Positions 49,199-59,710 of a DNA stretch of 64,000 nt are shown here, piece by piece. The DNA lies in contig NZ_JMKT01000011.1 of NCBI RefSeq assembly GCF_000686525.1, positions 1-64,000 on the forward strand, read 5' to 3'. The notes under the pieces are model-generated. The model was not told the DNA's origin, searched no databases, and saw nothing but the letters and a program-made list of their open reading frames with translations. Each line of letters starts with the position of its first letter. The stretch's first letter is position 1. Position numbers and translations under genes: made by a program. Source of the DNA: Desulfonatronovibrio hydrogenovorans DSM 9292. GTDB taxonomy: Bacteria; Desulfobacterota; Desulfovibrionia; Desulfovibrionales; Desulfonatronovibrionaceae.

Positions 49199-50575
49199 AT
49201 GAACATGACCCTGGAAGAAGTAGCCTCCGCTCTAAAGAGCGTTGGAGATCTGAATGGCGCAGAAAAAGCCATTGTTACGGATATAAGGACCGACAGCAGA
49301 CTGGTTCGCCCCGGGGATCTCTTTTTATGCTTGTGCGGAAAACGAATGGACGGGCATAACTTTGCAGAACAGGCAGCCAAGAAAGGGGCTCTGGCCGTAG
49401 TTTCCCACAATCCCATGCCTGACCTGCAGGTCCCGGTCCTGCTGGTGGATGACACCCTCAAGGCCCTTGGCCGTATGGCCAGGTACTGGAGGCTGAAAAA
49501 AGGGAAGATGGTCATGGCGATCACCGGTTCAGTGGGCAAGACCACAACCAAGGAGATGATCTCCTTTGTTCTGGGGACCAGGTTCAGGGTCGGGAAAAAT
49601 CACCTGAACTGGAACAACCAGGTCGGTCTGCCCCTGTCGATCCTCAAGTTCAGCGGAGAAGAAGACTGCTGGGTCCTGGAGCTCGGGATAAATAATCAGA
49701 CCGACATGGATGAGCTTGGAGAAATCTGCGTCCCGGACCTGGCTGTGATCATCAATATCGGGCCTTGCCATCTGGAAGGCCTGGGGTCGATTGCAGGGGT
49801 GGCCATGGCCAAAAGCAGAATTCTGGACCATCTGCAGGGAGCAGGTCCTGTCCTGGCCAGCAGGGACTATCCTCTTCTGGAAAAGGAGATTGCTTCCAGA
49901 CCGGATATCAGCCCGGTGTGGTTTTCATGCCGGCAGGCTCAAGCTGATTACAAGACAAATTATCTTGGCGGCAACAGGTTCCAAGTGCAGGAATACGGCC
50001 AGGTCTTTGAGATCCAAACCCAACTGAGGGGGGCTCACTACTGCGAGAATATTTCCGCAACCTGGGCCCTGGCCAGGCACCTGGGGATTGAACCAGAACT
50101 TATCATCAGAGCCATAAACCAGTTCAAGCCTCCGGAACAGAGGTTTTCCATCGAGGACCTGGGGAAATGGACCATTATTGATGACACCTATAATGCAAAT
50201 CCCCTGTCCATGAGCAAAGCCATGGCTTCAGCCAAAGGTCTGGCTGGAACCAGACCTTTGTTCCTGATCCTGGGAGACATGGCTGAACTGGGAGAATCCG
50301 AAGCCAATGCTCACCTGGAGCTGGGCAGGGAAATAACCCAGCTGGGCTGTCAGGGGGTTTTTTTTCATGGTCGAAATACCCGGAATGTCTTTGATGGGCT
50401 GGGCCAGGAGCTGATGAACAGATTCTATTCCATAGCTGACTGTTCTGGGTTTAAAGCTGCTCTGGATCAGATCCGTCCCAGAGAAGGGGTCCTGCTTTTC
50501 AAAGGGTCCAGGAGTGCTGGAATGGAAGAATATGTTTCCTGCTTCAAGGAATGGGCTGGAGGTGTTCTTGAATAA
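49199..50575 (+). CDS. murF: UDP-MurNAc-tripeptide:D-Ala-D-Ala ligase MurF
   Basis: 458 residues. The ATP loop is AITGSVGKTTTKEMI; typical segments are NWNNQVGLPLSIL, ELGINNQTDMDELG and IDDTYNANPLSM. Adds D-Ala-D-Ala to the UDP-MurNAc-tripeptide. The start is uncertain between GTG 49187, ATG 49199 and ATG 49205; ATG 49199 is used (GGATTA before it). No ddl gene is in the cluster, so its substrate is made elsewhere. Confidence 0.95.
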   Translation: MNMTLEEVASALKSVGDLNGAEKAIVTDIRTDSRLVRPGDLFLCLCGKRMDGHNFAEQAAKKGALAVVSHNPMPDLQVPVLLVDDTLKALGRMARYWRLKKGKMVMAITGSVGKTTTKEMISFVLGTRFRVGKNHLNWNNQVGLPLSILKFSGEEDCWVLELGINNQTDMDELGEICVPDLAVIINIGPCHLEGLGSIAGVAMAKSRILDHLQGAGPVLASRDYPLLEKEIASRPDISPVWFSCRQAQADYKTNYLGGNRFQVQEYGQVFEIQTQLRGAHYCENISATWALARHLGIEPELIIRAINQFKPPEQRFSIEDLGKWTIIDDTYNANPLSMSKAMASAKGLAGTRPLFLILGDMAELGESEANAHLELGREITQLGCQGVFFHGRNTRNVFDGLGQELMNRFYSIADCSGFKAALDQIRPREGVLLFKGSRSAGMEEYVSCFKEWAGGVLE

Positions 50576-50642
50576 TAAAACCATGCTGATTCTGGATGTC
50601 CACTGGAGACCAGGCCGGGCACGGCTGTAAAGCGAGGACTGA

Positions 50643-51719
50643 ATGCTTTATCATCTGTTGTATCCGCTGAGCGAAGACATAAGCGTATTCAATGTATTCA
50701 GGTATATCACCTTCAGGAGCATTTACGCTTTGCTTACAGCCCTGGTCATCAGCCTGTGGCTTGGCCCCAGGTTCATCAAATGGCTGCAGAAAATAAAATG
50801 CGGCCAGTACGTTCAGGACGACGGTCCTGAACATCAGTCCAAACAGGGGACACCGACCATGGGAGGGGTCCTTATTGGCTTCAGCATGATTGTGAGCGTT
50901 CTTTTGTGGGGTGATCTGACCAATAAGTTTGTCTGGCTGTCCATATTCGTATTCCTGGGTTTTTTCCTGGTGGGTTTTTTTGATGACTATCTCAAGGTAG
51001 TGAAAAAACACAATAAAGGGTTAAGTGCCAAGGGCAAGTTTCTTGGGCAGTGCATCATAGCTCTGGGAGCAGTTTCCATCCTGCTGACCCTGCCCGGGTA
51101 CAGTACTGAGCTGCTGGTTCCGTTTTTCAAGGGGATAAGACCGGATCTGTATCTGTTTTATGTACCGTTTGCCGCTCTGGTCATGGTGGGAGCTTCCAAC
51201 GGAGTGAACCTGACCGATGGCCTGGACGGTCTGGCCATTGGTCCGTTTATTGTCAGTGCAGCCTGTTTATCAGTTTTTGTTTATGTTTCAGGCCATTATC
51301 AGCTGGCCAGTTACCTCCAGGTTCCATACATTCCCAACCTGGGTGAGGTCACGGTCTTCTGTGGAGCCATGGTTGGTGCAGGTTTGGGCTTTCTGTGGTT
51401 CAACGCCTATCCGGCCCAGATATTCATGGGGGACACCGGGAGCGTCAGCCTTGGCGGGACTCTGGGGTTTATTGCTGTCCTGTGCAAGCAGGAGCTGCTG
51501 CTGATCATCGTAGGCGGGCTTTTTGTAATTGAAACCCTTTCCGTCATTCTGCAGGTGGGCTATTTTAAAATGAGCGGAGGAAAAAGGATCTTTCGTATGG
51601 CTCCGCTGCACCACCACTTTGAACTCAAGGGGGTCCCGGAATCCAAAATCATCATCAGGTTCTGGATTCTGTCAATCCTGTTTGCCCTGGCTGCCTTGAG
51701 TACTCTTAAACTCAGATAG
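50643..51719 (+). CDS. mraY: phospho-MurNAc-pentapeptide translocase MraY
   Basis: 358 residues, ten TMs. Signatures: [38 protein letters not shown] (DD pair), [28 protein letters not shown], and [14 protein letters not shown] with the HHH loop. Makes lipid I on the inner membrane. Confidence 0.98.
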   Translation: MLYHLLYPLSEDISVFNVFRYITFRSIYALLTALVISLWLGPRFIKWLQKIKCGQYVQDDGPEHQSKQGTPTMGGVLIGFSMIVSVLLWGDLTNKFVWLSIFVFLGFFLVGFFDDYLKVVKKHNKGLSAKGKFLGQCIIALGAVSILLTLPGYSTELLVPFFKGIRPDLYLFYVPFAALVMVGASNGVNLTDGLDGLAIGPFIVSAACLSVFVYVSGHYQLASYLQVPYIPNLGEVTVFCGAMVGAGLGFLWFNAYPAQIFMGDTGSVSLGGTLGFIAVLCKQELLLIIVGGLFVIETLSVILQVGYFKMSGGKRIFRMAPLHHHFELKGVPESKIIIRFWILSILFALAALSTLKLR

Positions 51720-51734
51720 AGAGCACTGGTAACT

Positions 51735-53093
51735 ATGAAAGAGCTTATCCATAATCAGCAACTCAAGGGCCACAGGGTCGTGGTGGTCGGTGCCGGGCGT
51801 TCCGGGCTTGCGGCTGCATCCCTTTTAACGGCTTTGGGGGCTGAAGTTCTGGTGCTGGAAAAGAATGAGCAGTTTAAGGTGGAAAGTCTGGCCCAGGATC
51901 TGGTCAAGGCCGAAGTTAGGCTTGGTCTCCACTCCCGGAAAGATTTTGCCGGGGCAGACTTGATTGTGGTCAGCCCTGGTATCCCTTTGCAGGAAATCAG
52001 GGCTCTGGCTCCTGCAGGGGTCATGGTTTGTTCAGAGCTGGAACTGGCCTCCTGGTTTGTGCATGAGCCCATAATCGCTGTTACCGGAACCAATGGAAAG
52101 ACCACCACCACGATGGTTATTGCCCATGCCCTGGAAAAAATGGGCAAGAAGGTTTTTGCCGGGGGCAATCTGGGAACACCTCTTAGCGCATATGTCCTTG
52201 GCAGGGATGAGTGCCAGGTCCTGGTTCTGGAAGTGAGCAGCTTTCAGCTTGAGGGCTGCAGCGGTTTTGGCCCCCAGGTGGCGGTTTTTCTGAATTTTTC
52301 CCCTAATCATCTTGATCACCATAAGGACAGCCTGGAGTACTTTCAGGCCAAGGTCAGGATCTTTGCCCGGCAGAGGGATCAGGACCTGGCAATAATAGCC
52401 CTGGGGCTGCGTGAAGAAGTTGAAAAGACTGGGCTGGTGCAGTCCAAACGGGTTTATTTTGCTCCTTCATCCAGGTTTGCCTGTCCCGCACTGACCGGCC
52501 AGCATAACCAGGCCAACCTTGAGGCTGCTTTTCTGGCCTGCAGGTACTTTGGGATGGACCAGGATACTTTTAATTCAGCTCTTAATGATTTCCAGCCTCC
52601 TGCCCACCGCCAGGAAGTATTTCTCAAGCACGGAGGCAGGATTTTTGTCAATGATTCCAAAGCCACCACTACAGCAGCTGTAGAAGCGGCCTTGCAGGCC
52701 TTTGAACCGCCCATCAGGTTGTTTGCCGGGGGAATATACAAGGGAGGCAATTTTTCAGATCTGTCCAGCCTGGTTCAGGAAAAGGTCAAAAAAGCATATT
52801 TATTCGGAGATTCAAGGGAAATATTTGAAAGTGCCTGGCAGGGCAAGACCATGCTGGAGCATTTTACCGGTCTAGAGCAGGCTGTTCAAAAGGCTTTGTC
52901 AGAGTCGGAGCCCGGAGACACCATTCTTTTGGCACCTGGTACGGCAAGCTTTGATCTGTTCAGCAACTATCAGGAACGGGGCAATGTGTTTAAAGAGCTG
53001 ATCAAAAAAAACCTGGGGTTACCCTGGGAAGAAAAAGCCAGGGCTGATTGCAGCTGCCCAGGAAAACAGCTCATGGATAAGGCAGGACACTGA
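51735..53093 (+). CDS. murD: UDP-MurNAc-L-Ala:D-Glu ligase MurD
   Basis: 452 residues. The N-terminal Rossmann GAGRSGLAAASLL is followed by the ATP loop AVTGTNGKTTTTMVI, NFSPNHLDHHKD, and FVNDSKATTTAAVEAAL in the C-terminal domain. Adds D-glutamate. The extreme C-terminus (CSCPGKQLMDKAGH) is longer than usual by about 15 residues. Confidence 0.97.
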   Translation: MKELIHNQQLKGHRVVVVGAGRSGLAAASLLTALGAEVLVLEKNEQFKVESLAQDLVKAEVRLGLHSRKDFAGADLIVVSPGIPLQEIRALAPAGVMVCSELELASWFVHEPIIAVTGTNGKTTTTMVIAHALEKMGKKVFAGGNLGTPLSAYVLGRDECQVLVLEVSSFQLEGCSGFGPQVAVFLNFSPNHLDHHKDSLEYFQAKVRIFARQRDQDLAIIALGLREEVEKTGLVQSKRVYFAPSSRFACPALTGQHNQANLEAAFLACRYFGMDQDTFNSALNDFQPPAHRQEVFLKHGGRIFVNDSKATTTAAVEAALQAFEPPIRLFAGGIYKGGNFSDLSSLVQEKVKKAYLFGDSREIFESAWQGKTMLEHFTGLEQAVQKALSESEPGDTILLAPGTASFDLFSNYQERGNVFKELIKKNLGLPWEEKARADCSCPGKQLMDKAGH

Positions 53094-53097
53094 AGCC

Positions 53098-54207
53098 ATG
53101 AATGCACAGCGAAAAACCATTCAGTCTGCCGGACCTGACATCTGGCTGTTTTTTGCAGTGATGGTCCTGTGCGGCCTGGGTCTGACCATGATTCTCAGCA
53201 CCAGCGCCATCATGGCAGAGCGGTTTTATTCGGATAAATACTTTTTTTTCAGGAAACAGCTGATCTTCGTCTGCACTGGGCTGACAGTACTGGCCCTGGT
53301 CTACTTTACACCCAGGAATTTTTTCTACCGGCTCAAATATGTGTGGGTCATACTCGCTCTGCTGGCTTTTGGTCTGACAATTTTTTCTCCCCTGGGCATA
53401 ACTGCCGGAGGGGCAACAAGATGGCTGGATCTGGGCTTCATCAATGTCCAGCCTCTGGAGATGGCCAAGATCTCTCTGGTCATCTATCTGGCCTGCTTTT
53501 TTGCCGGTAAACAGGAAATGGTCAAGAGTTTCAGTGTGGGCTTTCTGCCCCCGACCATTATTACCGGCATATTCTGTGTTTTTCTTCTGCTTCAGCCGGA
53601 TTTTGGGGGAGCAGTGTACATGGCAGCTCTGCTTTTTCTGATGAGCCTGATAGGAGGAACAAGGATCATTTATCTTTTTTCCTCTTCAGTTCTGGCCTTG
53701 ATTACAGCTGCCATCCTTGTGATGCAGTCGCCGTACAGATTCAGGAGGTGGTTTTCCTTTCTTGATCCATTTAAGGATGCTCAGGACTCTGGATACCAGC
53801 TGGTTCAGTCCCTCTATGCCTTTGGTTCCGGTGGAATATGGGGCATGGGACTTGGTGAGGGCCGCCAGAAGCTGTTTTTTCTGCCTGAGGCCCACAATGA
53901 TTTCATAATGGCGGTTGTCGGGGAAGAACTCGGGTTCATTGGCGTGTCCCTTGTCTTTGTCCTGCTGGGCATCATCATCTGGAGGGTGGTGGCCATATCC
54001 ATCAGCCAGAATGAGCTGGTTGACAGGTTTGCCGGCTTTGGAATGGGCATGATTCTTATTATCGGCAGCCTGCTGAATCTGGCCGTGGTTCTGGGAATGG
54101 TGCCGCCCAAGGGATTGCCCATGCCTTTCATCAGTTACGGAGGGAGCAGTCTGCTTGTTTCCATGTTTTGCGCCGGGTTTTTACTGAACCTGTCAAGGGG
54201 ACGGTGA
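53098..54207 (+). CDS. ftsW: peptidoglycan glycosyltransferase FtsW
   Basis: 369 residues, SEDS family with about ten TMs. Family motifs: GGATRWLDLGFINVQPLEMAK, PYRFRRWFSFLDPFKDAQDSGYQLVQSL (the conserved extracellular Asp region) and PPKGLPMPFISYGGSSLL. Polymerises lipid II at the septum together with FtsI. Starts 4 bp after murD; its stop shares one base with the murG ATG. Confidence 0.97.
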   Translation: MNAQRKTIQSAGPDIWLFFAVMVLCGLGLTMILSTSAIMAERFYSDKYFFFRKQLIFVCTGLTVLALVYFTPRNFFYRLKYVWVILALLAFGLTIFSPLGITAGGATRWLDLGFINVQPLEMAKISLVIYLACFFAGKQEMVKSFSVGFLPPTIITGIFCVFLLLQPDFGGAVYMAALLFLMSLIGGTRIIYLFSSSVLALITAAILVMQSPYRFRRWFSFLDPFKDAQDSGYQLVQSLYAFGSGGIWGMGLGEGRQKLFFLPEAHNDFIMAVVGEELGFIGVSLVFVLLGIIIWRVVAISISQNELVDRFAGFGMGMILIIGSLLNLAVVLGMVPPKGLPMPFISYGGSSLLVSMFCAGFLLNLSRGR

Positions 54208-55295
54208 TGTTGAAGAGGGTTCTTGTTGCCACAGGCGGCACTGGAGGCCATATTTTCCCGGCTCTGGCCGTGGCTCAGAAGATCCTGGAGATGCATCCGG
54301 ACTGCCGGGTCGTATTTGCAGGCGGCGAGTACGGTCCGGAAAGGGAAATTGTGACCAAGGCAGGGATCACATTCAAGTCATTTCCGGCCCGGGGGGTTCT
54401 GGGAAGAGGGTTTAAGTCTCTGGGGTCATTATTCTGGATGAGCAAGAGTCTTGTGCTTTCGCTGTTTTTTTTGCGCTCGTTCAAACCGGAAGTGGTGATC
54501 GGATTCGGGGGATATGCCGGATTCATGCCTGTCCTGGCTGCCAGATGGCTGAAGATACCAACGGCTATTCACGAACAGAACAGTCTGCCAGGGGTAACCA
54601 ACAGGATACTTGGCAAAAAGGCGGACAGGGTGCTGCTCAGTTTTCCTGATGAAAACAGTTTTTTTCCGGCTCTAAAGGTTGTTGAAACCGGAAACCCTGT
54701 GCGCAGGGAGATTGTCCAGGGGGTAAAGGGCAATTCATCGATTCTGGGCCGGGTCAGACGGCTGCTGGTTGTTGGAGGAAGCCAGGGTGCAAAGGCCATA
54801 AACGATGCCGTACTGGCCAGTATCAAGGAACTCAAAGCCATGGACGTGGAGATATGGCATCAGACAGGACAGGTTGATTTTGAAAGGGTCAGTCAAGTTT
54901 ATCAAAAAGAATATCCCCAGGCCAGGGTTGAACCTTTTATTGCGGACATGGCTGAAGCGTACAGTTTTGCAACCCTGGTCCTGTGCAGGGCCGGAGCCTC
55001 CACCCTGGCTGAACTGTGTGTGACCGGCAGACCGTCGATATTGATTCCTTTTCCCTATGCCACCCACAATCACCAGATGACCAATGCCAGGCATCTGGAA
55101 CAGCAGGGGGCGGCTCTGGTCCTGGCTCAAAGCTATCTGCACGAGGTTAATCTGGCCAGGGTTGTCGGGGACCTCCTGGCAATGCCGGACAAGCTGAGAA
55201 GAATGAGCCGGGCCGCTCTTGAGGCCGGCAGGCCGGATGCGGCCCTGAAAATAGTTCAGGAATTGGAAAAAATAAGAAAAAAATCAAGTAAGTAG
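54207..55295 (+). CDS. murG: GlcNAc transferase MurG
   Basis: 362 residues, GT28 fold. N-terminal [17 protein letters not shown], then [31 protein letters not shown] and the UDP-GlcNAc motif [27 protein letters not shown]. Converts lipid I to lipid II. The ATG at 54207 overlaps the ftsW TGA by one base and was chosen over upstream starts inside ftsW. Confidence 0.97.
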   Translation: MLKRVLVATGGTGGHIFPALAVAQKILEMHPDCRVVFAGGEYGPEREIVTKAGITFKSFPARGVLGRGFKSLGSLFWMSKSLVLSLFFLRSFKPEVVIGFGGYAGFMPVLAARWLKIPTAIHEQNSLPGVTNRILGKKADRVLLSFPDENSFFPALKVVETGNPVRREIVQGVKGNSSILGRVRRLLVVGGSQGAKAINDAVLASIKELKAMDVEIWHQTGQVDFERVSQVYQKEYPQARVEPFIADMAEAYSFATLVLCRAGASTLAELCVTGRPSILIPFPYATHNHQMTNARHLEQQGAALVLAQSYLHEVNLARVVGDLLAMPDKLRRMSRAALEAGRPDAALKIVQELEKIRKKSSK

Positions 55296-55296
55296 A

Positions 55297-56661
55297 ATGA
55301 AAGGAAAGATAAACAGAATTCACATGGTCGGCATCGGCGGCTCAGGCATGAGCGGCATAGCCGAAGTCCTGCTCAATCTGGGATATGAGGTCAGCGGTTC
55401 AGACCTTTCAACCGGATCTGGAGTGACAAGATTGAAGAACCTGGGGGCCACAGTCTTTTCAGGACACCAGGCTGACAACCTAAAGGATGCCCAGGTACTG
55501 GTCAAATCCACGGCTGTTGGTGAGGACAACCCCGAGGTGATGGCTGCCAGGGAAAAAAATATTCCGGTCATCCCCAGGGCTGAGATGCTTGCTGAACTGA
55601 TGCGTTTGAAGACCGGCATTGCTGTTGCCGGAACCCACGGTAAAACCACCACCACTTCATTTCTGGGTACAATATTTAAAGAGGCCGGGGTGGATCCCAC
55701 CGTGATCATCGGCGGCCGGCTCAACTCTTACGGGAGTAACGCCCTCCCAGGAACTGGAGAGTACTTTATAGCTGAGGCAGACGAGTCCGACGGATCATTT
55801 CTTTGCCTTAAGCCCATCATGAACGTAGTGACCAATGTTGACGCTGACCATCTGGATTTCTACCGGGACCTGGATCAGATAAAGGACAGTTTTGTGACCT
55901 TTATGAACAGTGTTCCGTTTTACGGGATGAACGTGGTCTGCGGAGATGATCCCGGAGCAGAGTCATTGCTTCCGGCAGTCAACCGCCCGGTCATGACTTA
56001 CGGGCTGACTGAGGGGAACAATATCCGGGCCGAGATTATAAATACAGTTTCCGGCTCAGAATTTAATGTCTTTGTTGAAGAACGGTTCTGGTCCAAAGTA
56101 AAGCTGAGTCATCCGGGTAAACATAATATTCTCAACAGTCTGGCTGCCATTGGCATATCCATTCATTGCGGACTGGACAAAGAGGACATAGTTTCCGGGC
56201 TGGCTTCCTTCGGAGGTGTTGGCCGCAGGTTCGAGATCAAGGGCGTCAGGGATCAGATCATGGTGGTTGACGATTACGGTCATCACCCCACTGAGATCAG
56301 GGCCACCATTGAAACGGCCAGGCAGTGCTATCCGGACCGGAGGCTGGTGGTTCTGTTTCAGCCGCACCGGTTTTCCAGGACCAGGGCTTTGTTCGGTGAT
56401 TTCTGCAAAGTCCTGGCTGAAGCTGACGTCCTGCTTTTGACCGAAATATATCCTGCATCTGAAGCGCCTATTCCCGGAGTCAACAGTCAGAGCCTGGCCC
56501 AGGGAATCAAACAGATCAGCAGGACCAGGGTCAGCTTTTTTGAAGACCTGGACGAAGCAGGAGCTGGTTTAAAGGATGTGTTAAGGCCCGGGGATCTGTT
56601 CATTACCATGGGTGCAGGAACTGTCTGGAAAGTTGGAGAAAGTTTTTTAGGAAAGCGATGA
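55297..56661 (+). CDS. murC: UDP-MurNAc:L-alanine ligase MurC
   Basis: 454 residues. The start [18 protein letters not shown] (Rossmann), [40 protein letters not shown] and [13 protein letters not shown] are all MurC hallmarks. Adds the first stem residue. One base separates it from murG, and it overlaps murB by 4 bp. Confidence 0.98.
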   Translation: MKGKINRIHMVGIGGSGMSGIAEVLLNLGYEVSGSDLSTGSGVTRLKNLGATVFSGHQADNLKDAQVLVKSTAVGEDNPEVMAAREKNIPVIPRAEMLAELMRLKTGIAVAGTHGKTTTTSFLGTIFKEAGVDPTVIIGGRLNSYGSNALPGTGEYFIAEADESDGSFLCLKPIMNVVTNVDADHLDFYRDLDQIKDSFVTFMNSVPFYGMNVVCGDDPGAESLLPAVNRPVMTYGLTEGNNIRAEIINTVSGSEFNVFVEERFWSKVKLSHPGKHNILNSLAAIGISIHCGLDKEDIVSGLASFGGVGRRFEIKGVRDQIMVVDDYGHHPTEIRATIETARQCYPDRRLVVLFQPHRFSRTRALFGDFCKVLAEADVLLLTEIYPASEAPIPGVNSQSLAQGIKQISRTRVSFFEDLDEAGAGLKDVLRPGDLFITMGAGTVWKVGESFLGKR

Positions 56662-57536
56662 AGGCAATACAGAACCCTGAACTTGGAACCATGTCCACCT
56701 TGAAGATGGGCGGGAAAGCCAGGATGGCTTATTTTCCCCAGGACTTCAGAGACCTGGAGAATCTGGCCAGAATGTGGCCGGAGCTGGGCCCGGAGGTCCT
56801 GATTGTGGGCAGGGGCAGCAACATCCTGTTCAGGGATGGTGTCAGGGATCTGGTCCTGGTGGGCTGGCAGGGAAAAGAACCTCCGGCAATGGTCAAGGAA
56901 GAAAGGGACAGTGTGCTGATCATGGCAGACGCCGGATCAAGCCTGCCCGGACTTATCAGGTGGTGTGCAGTCCATGGTTTTAGCGGTCTTGAAGGTCTGG
57001 CCGGCATTCCTGGAAAAGTGGGCGGGGCAGTAGCAATGAATGCCGGTTCTTATGGTACAGAGATCTGCACCATGCTGGAAAAAGTCACTGTATGGAGTCC
57101 AAGCCATGGAGTTGCTGATCTGGAAAAAGATGCCTTCAGCCATGGATACAGGAATTTCAGGCCAAACAGGGCTGAAACCGGGTTCATTATCCTCAAGGTC
57201 TGGCTGAGACTGGGCAGGGATGAGGCCGGAGTGATCAAGGAGCGGATCAGAGAATATTATTCCCGGAAAAAGAAGAGCCAGCCAGTTCTCCAGAATACAG
57301 CGGGATGTGTCTTTAAGAATCCTGCAGGACATGATCCGGCTGGAATGCTTCTGGAACGGATCGGGTTCCGAGGTAAAATCAGGGGCAAAGTCTGCTTTTC
57401 TCGGCTTCATGCCAATTTTCTTGTAAATGCCGGCCAGGGCCGGAGCCAGGACGCCCTGGATCTGATCCAGGAAGCTAAAACCAAGGTCAAGCAGGTTTAC
57501 GGGGTTGATCTTGAAATGGAAATCAAGGTGATCTGA
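56658..57536 (+). CDS. murB: UDP-N-acetylenolpyruvoylglucosamine reductase MurB
   Basis: 292 residues, type II-like (short) MurB. The FAD site is [15 protein letters not shown], with [24 protein letters not shown] and the catalytic Ser region [18 protein letters not shown]-terminal HANFLVNAG and Glu in the last strand. Makes UDP-MurNAc using NADPH. Overlaps murC (ATGA) and touches ftsQ by one base. Confidence 0.97.
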   Translation: MKAIQNPELGTMSTLKMGGKARMAYFPQDFRDLENLARMWPELGPEVLIVGRGSNILFRDGVRDLVLVGWQGKEPPAMVKEERDSVLIMADAGSSLPGLIRWCAVHGFSGLEGLAGIPGKVGGAVAMNAGSYGTEICTMLEKVTVWSPSHGVADLEKDAFSHGYRNFRPNRAETGFIILKVWLRLGRDEAGVIKERIREYYSRKKKSQPVLQNTAGCVFKNPAGHDPAGMLLERIGFRGKIRGKVCFSRLHANFLVNAGQGRSQDALDLIQEAKTKVKQVYGVDLEMEIKVI

Positions 57537-58351
57537 TGGCTTATGCTGCAAGCATCCGTACAGGCCTCAAAGCCACCAGGTACACCAGGTCCAGGGAAAA
57601 GGGCCGGATCAGAAGATTTTTCAGTGTGCTGAGCAGGGTCCTGGGCATGTCATTGATGCTGGTCATGAGTCTGGGCTTTCTCGGGCTGATCAGCCTGGGT
57701 CTTCTGCTGGGCTACAACAAGGCAGTGAACAGCGATTTTTTTGCCCTGAAGGATATTGAAGTCATTGGTAACAGACAACTGACCTATGCTGAACTGACTG
57801 AGCAGATGAATATTCATCCCGGAGACAGCCTGCTCCAGCTCAGGATGTCCAAGTTGCAGGCAAGGCTTGAGCAGAACCCCTGGATTGCAACAGTAGCCGT
57901 GACCAGGGAGTTCCCGGACAGGGTCATGGTCAGGATCAAAGAACGACAGGCCTACTTCTGGGTCCAGGACGACCACCGGCTGTTCTATGCAGATGAAAGG
58001 GGACGGATCATTTCTGAAATAAGCCCCAGGAGATTTGTTTCCCTTCCCATTCTTCATGTCCGTGGGGAACAGCAGGAAGCAGACCTGGGGGCGGTGGTCG
58101 GTTTCCTGGAAAGCAGAAATTTTCCCTTTCCTCTTCAGGATGTTTCCTGGATCAGGATCAGGGAGTCAGGAACAGTTGAAATAGGCATTTCAAGACAGAA
58201 TCTGCTGATTGTCCTGGACCGGGCTCAGCTGGGCAGAAGTGCATCCCGGCTGAGCCTGGTGTGGGCGGATATTAAAAACCAGGGAGAAGCCCAAGCGGTT
58301 CAACGGATTACCCTTGCCGGCAGGAATGCCTGGGTGGCTTATGCTGAATAG
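57536..58351 (+). CDS. ftsQ: cell division protein FtsQ
   Basis: 271 residues: a basic cytoplasmic N-terminus, one TM (LMLVMSLGFLGLISLGLLLG), a POTRA domain (LKDIEVIGNRQLTYAELTEQM) and the FtsQ beta domain (VTREFPDRVMVRIKERQAYFWVQDD). Links early and late divisome proteins through FtsL/FtsB. Starts on the last base of murB. Confidence 0.94.
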   Translation: MAYAASIRTGLKATRYTRSREKGRIRRFFSVLSRVLGMSLMLVMSLGFLGLISLGLLLGYNKAVNSDFFALKDIEVIGNRQLTYAELTEQMNIHPGDSLLQLRMSKLQARLEQNPWIATVAVTREFPDRVMVRIKERQAYFWVQDDHRLFYADERGRIISEISPRRFVSLPILHVRGEQQEADLGAVVGFLESRNFPFPLQDVSWIRIRESGTVEIGISRQNLLIVLDRAQLGRSASRLSLVWADIKNQGEAQAVQRITLAGRNAWVAYAE

Positions 58352-58409
58352 AACTTAAGTCACAGATCCTGAAATAATAATCCGAAACTTGTCGAAAAAG
58401 GAATGAGTT

Positions 58410-59636
58410 ATGGCCAAACCTGATTTAATCGTGGGGCTTGACCTGGGCACAACCAAAATCTCAGCCGTGGTCGGGGAAATGTCTCCAGACGGGGTGGATA
58501 TTGTAGGCATAGGGACCAGCCCGTCCACAGGCCTGCGCAAGGGCGTGGTTGTGAATATCGAGCAGACAGTTCAGTCCATCAAAAAGGCTTTGGAAGAAGC
58601 CGAACTGATGGCCGGCTGTGAGATAAGGTCGGTATATGCAGGCATAGCAGGAAGTCATATCAAGGGTTTTAACAGCCACGGGGTAATTGCAGTCAAGGGC
58701 GGAGAAGTGGGGAGCAGAGATGTTGAAAGGGTCATAGATGCGGCCAAGGCCGTGGCCATCCCCCTGGACCGTGAAGTCATCCATATTCTGCCCCAGGAAT
58801 ACATTGTGGACGACCAGAGGGGGATAGCTGATCCCCTGGGCATGGCCGGGGTGCGCCTGGAGGTCAAAGTGCATATTGTCACCGGAGCTGTCAGCAGCGC
58901 CCAGAATATTGTCAGATCCTGTCACCGGTCTGGCCTGGATGTTGCCGATATTGTTCTGGAGTCTCTGGCTTCGTCCAAGGCGGTCTTGACCGAGGAAGAA
59001 AGGGAAATCGGGGTGGCCCTGGTGGATATAGGCGGTGGAACCACTGATGTTGCCATTTTCAGCAATGACTCCATCAAACATACCGGAGTAATCGCCATTG
59101 GGGGGGCCAACCTGACCAATGACATTGCCTTTGGTCTGAGGACTCCCATGGTGGCGGCTGAAAAGATCAAGGTCAGATACGGCTGCGCCCTGGCCGACAT
59201 AATTCAGGAAGACGAGGTAATCGAGGTCCCAAGCGTTGGCGGCAGGCCGCCCAGAAAGCTTTCCAGACATGTCCTGGCCGAGATCTGCGAGCCGCGCATG
59301 GAGGAACTCTTTGCCCTGGTGGACCAGGAGCTCATCCGTTCTGGATTCAAGAACTCCATTGGGGCCGGTGTTGTCCTGACCGGCGGAGCATCATTGATTG
59401 AAGGGTCCCAGGAGCTGGCCGAGCAGATTTTCAACCTGCCCACCAGGATCGGATATCCGAGAAAGGTGGGAGGACTGAAAGATGTGGTCAACAATCCCAT
59501 GTTTGCCACAGCTGTGGGAGTCCTGATTTACGGAGCTGAAAAGGAGAGCTCTGAAAAGAGCTTTCGGATCAGGGACAAGAACATGTTCAACCGCATCCTG
59601 ACCAAGATGCGCAATTGGTTTGTGGATATTAAATAG
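58410..59636 (+). CDS. ftsA: cell division protein FtsA
   Basis: 408 residues, actin-like. Phosphate loops are VGLDLGTTKISAVV and VALVDIGGGTTDVAIF, with the adenosine motif VVLTGGASLIEG and the SHUTS subdomain (1C) between about 85 and 165. A C-terminal amphipathic helix (MFNRILTKMRNWF) anchors it to the membrane. Tethers the FtsZ ring. AAGGA ribosome site at 58398. Confidence 0.98.
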   Translation: MAKPDLIVGLDLGTTKISAVVGEMSPDGVDIVGIGTSPSTGLRKGVVVNIEQTVQSIKKALEEAELMAGCEIRSVYAGIAGSHIKGFNSHGVIAVKGGEVGSRDVERVIDAAKAVAIPLDREVIHILPQEYIVDDQRGIADPLGMAGVRLEVKVHIVTGAVSSAQNIVRSCHRSGLDVADIVLESLASSKAVLTEEEREIGVALVDIGGGTTDVAIFSNDSIKHTGVIAIGGANLTNDIAFGLRTPMVAAEKIKVRYGCALADIIQEDEVIEVPSVGGRPPRKLSRHVLAEICEPRMEELFALVDQELIRSGFKNSIGAGVVLTGGASLIEGSQELAEQIFNLPTRIGYPRKVGGLKDVVNNPMFATAVGVLIYGAEKESSEKSFRIRDKNMFNRILTKMRNWFVDIK

Positions 59637-59642
59637 TTTCCA

Positions 59643-59661
59643 TCCGGAAAATTGTTCCGGA
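59643..59661 (+). repeat. short hairpin between ftsA and ftsZ
   Basis: TCCGGAA (59643-59649) and TTCCGGA (59655-59661) form a perfect 7-bp stem with a 5-nt loop, 7 bp after the ftsA stop and 50 bp before the ftsZ start. It has no T-tract. It could slow polymerase or alter mRNA processing and so set the FtsA:FtsZ ratio; this is inference. Confidence 0.4.
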
Positions 59662-59710
59662 AAAGAAATAGTTCAGCAGAACCTTGAAGTTACAGGGGAA
59701 GGAGGAAGCC

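Noticed and set aside
58461-59270. Long open frame antisense to ftsA (about 270 codons)
   Set aside because: It is the reverse shadow of a certain gene, has no recognisable domain or ribosome site, and the codon bias belongs to ftsA.
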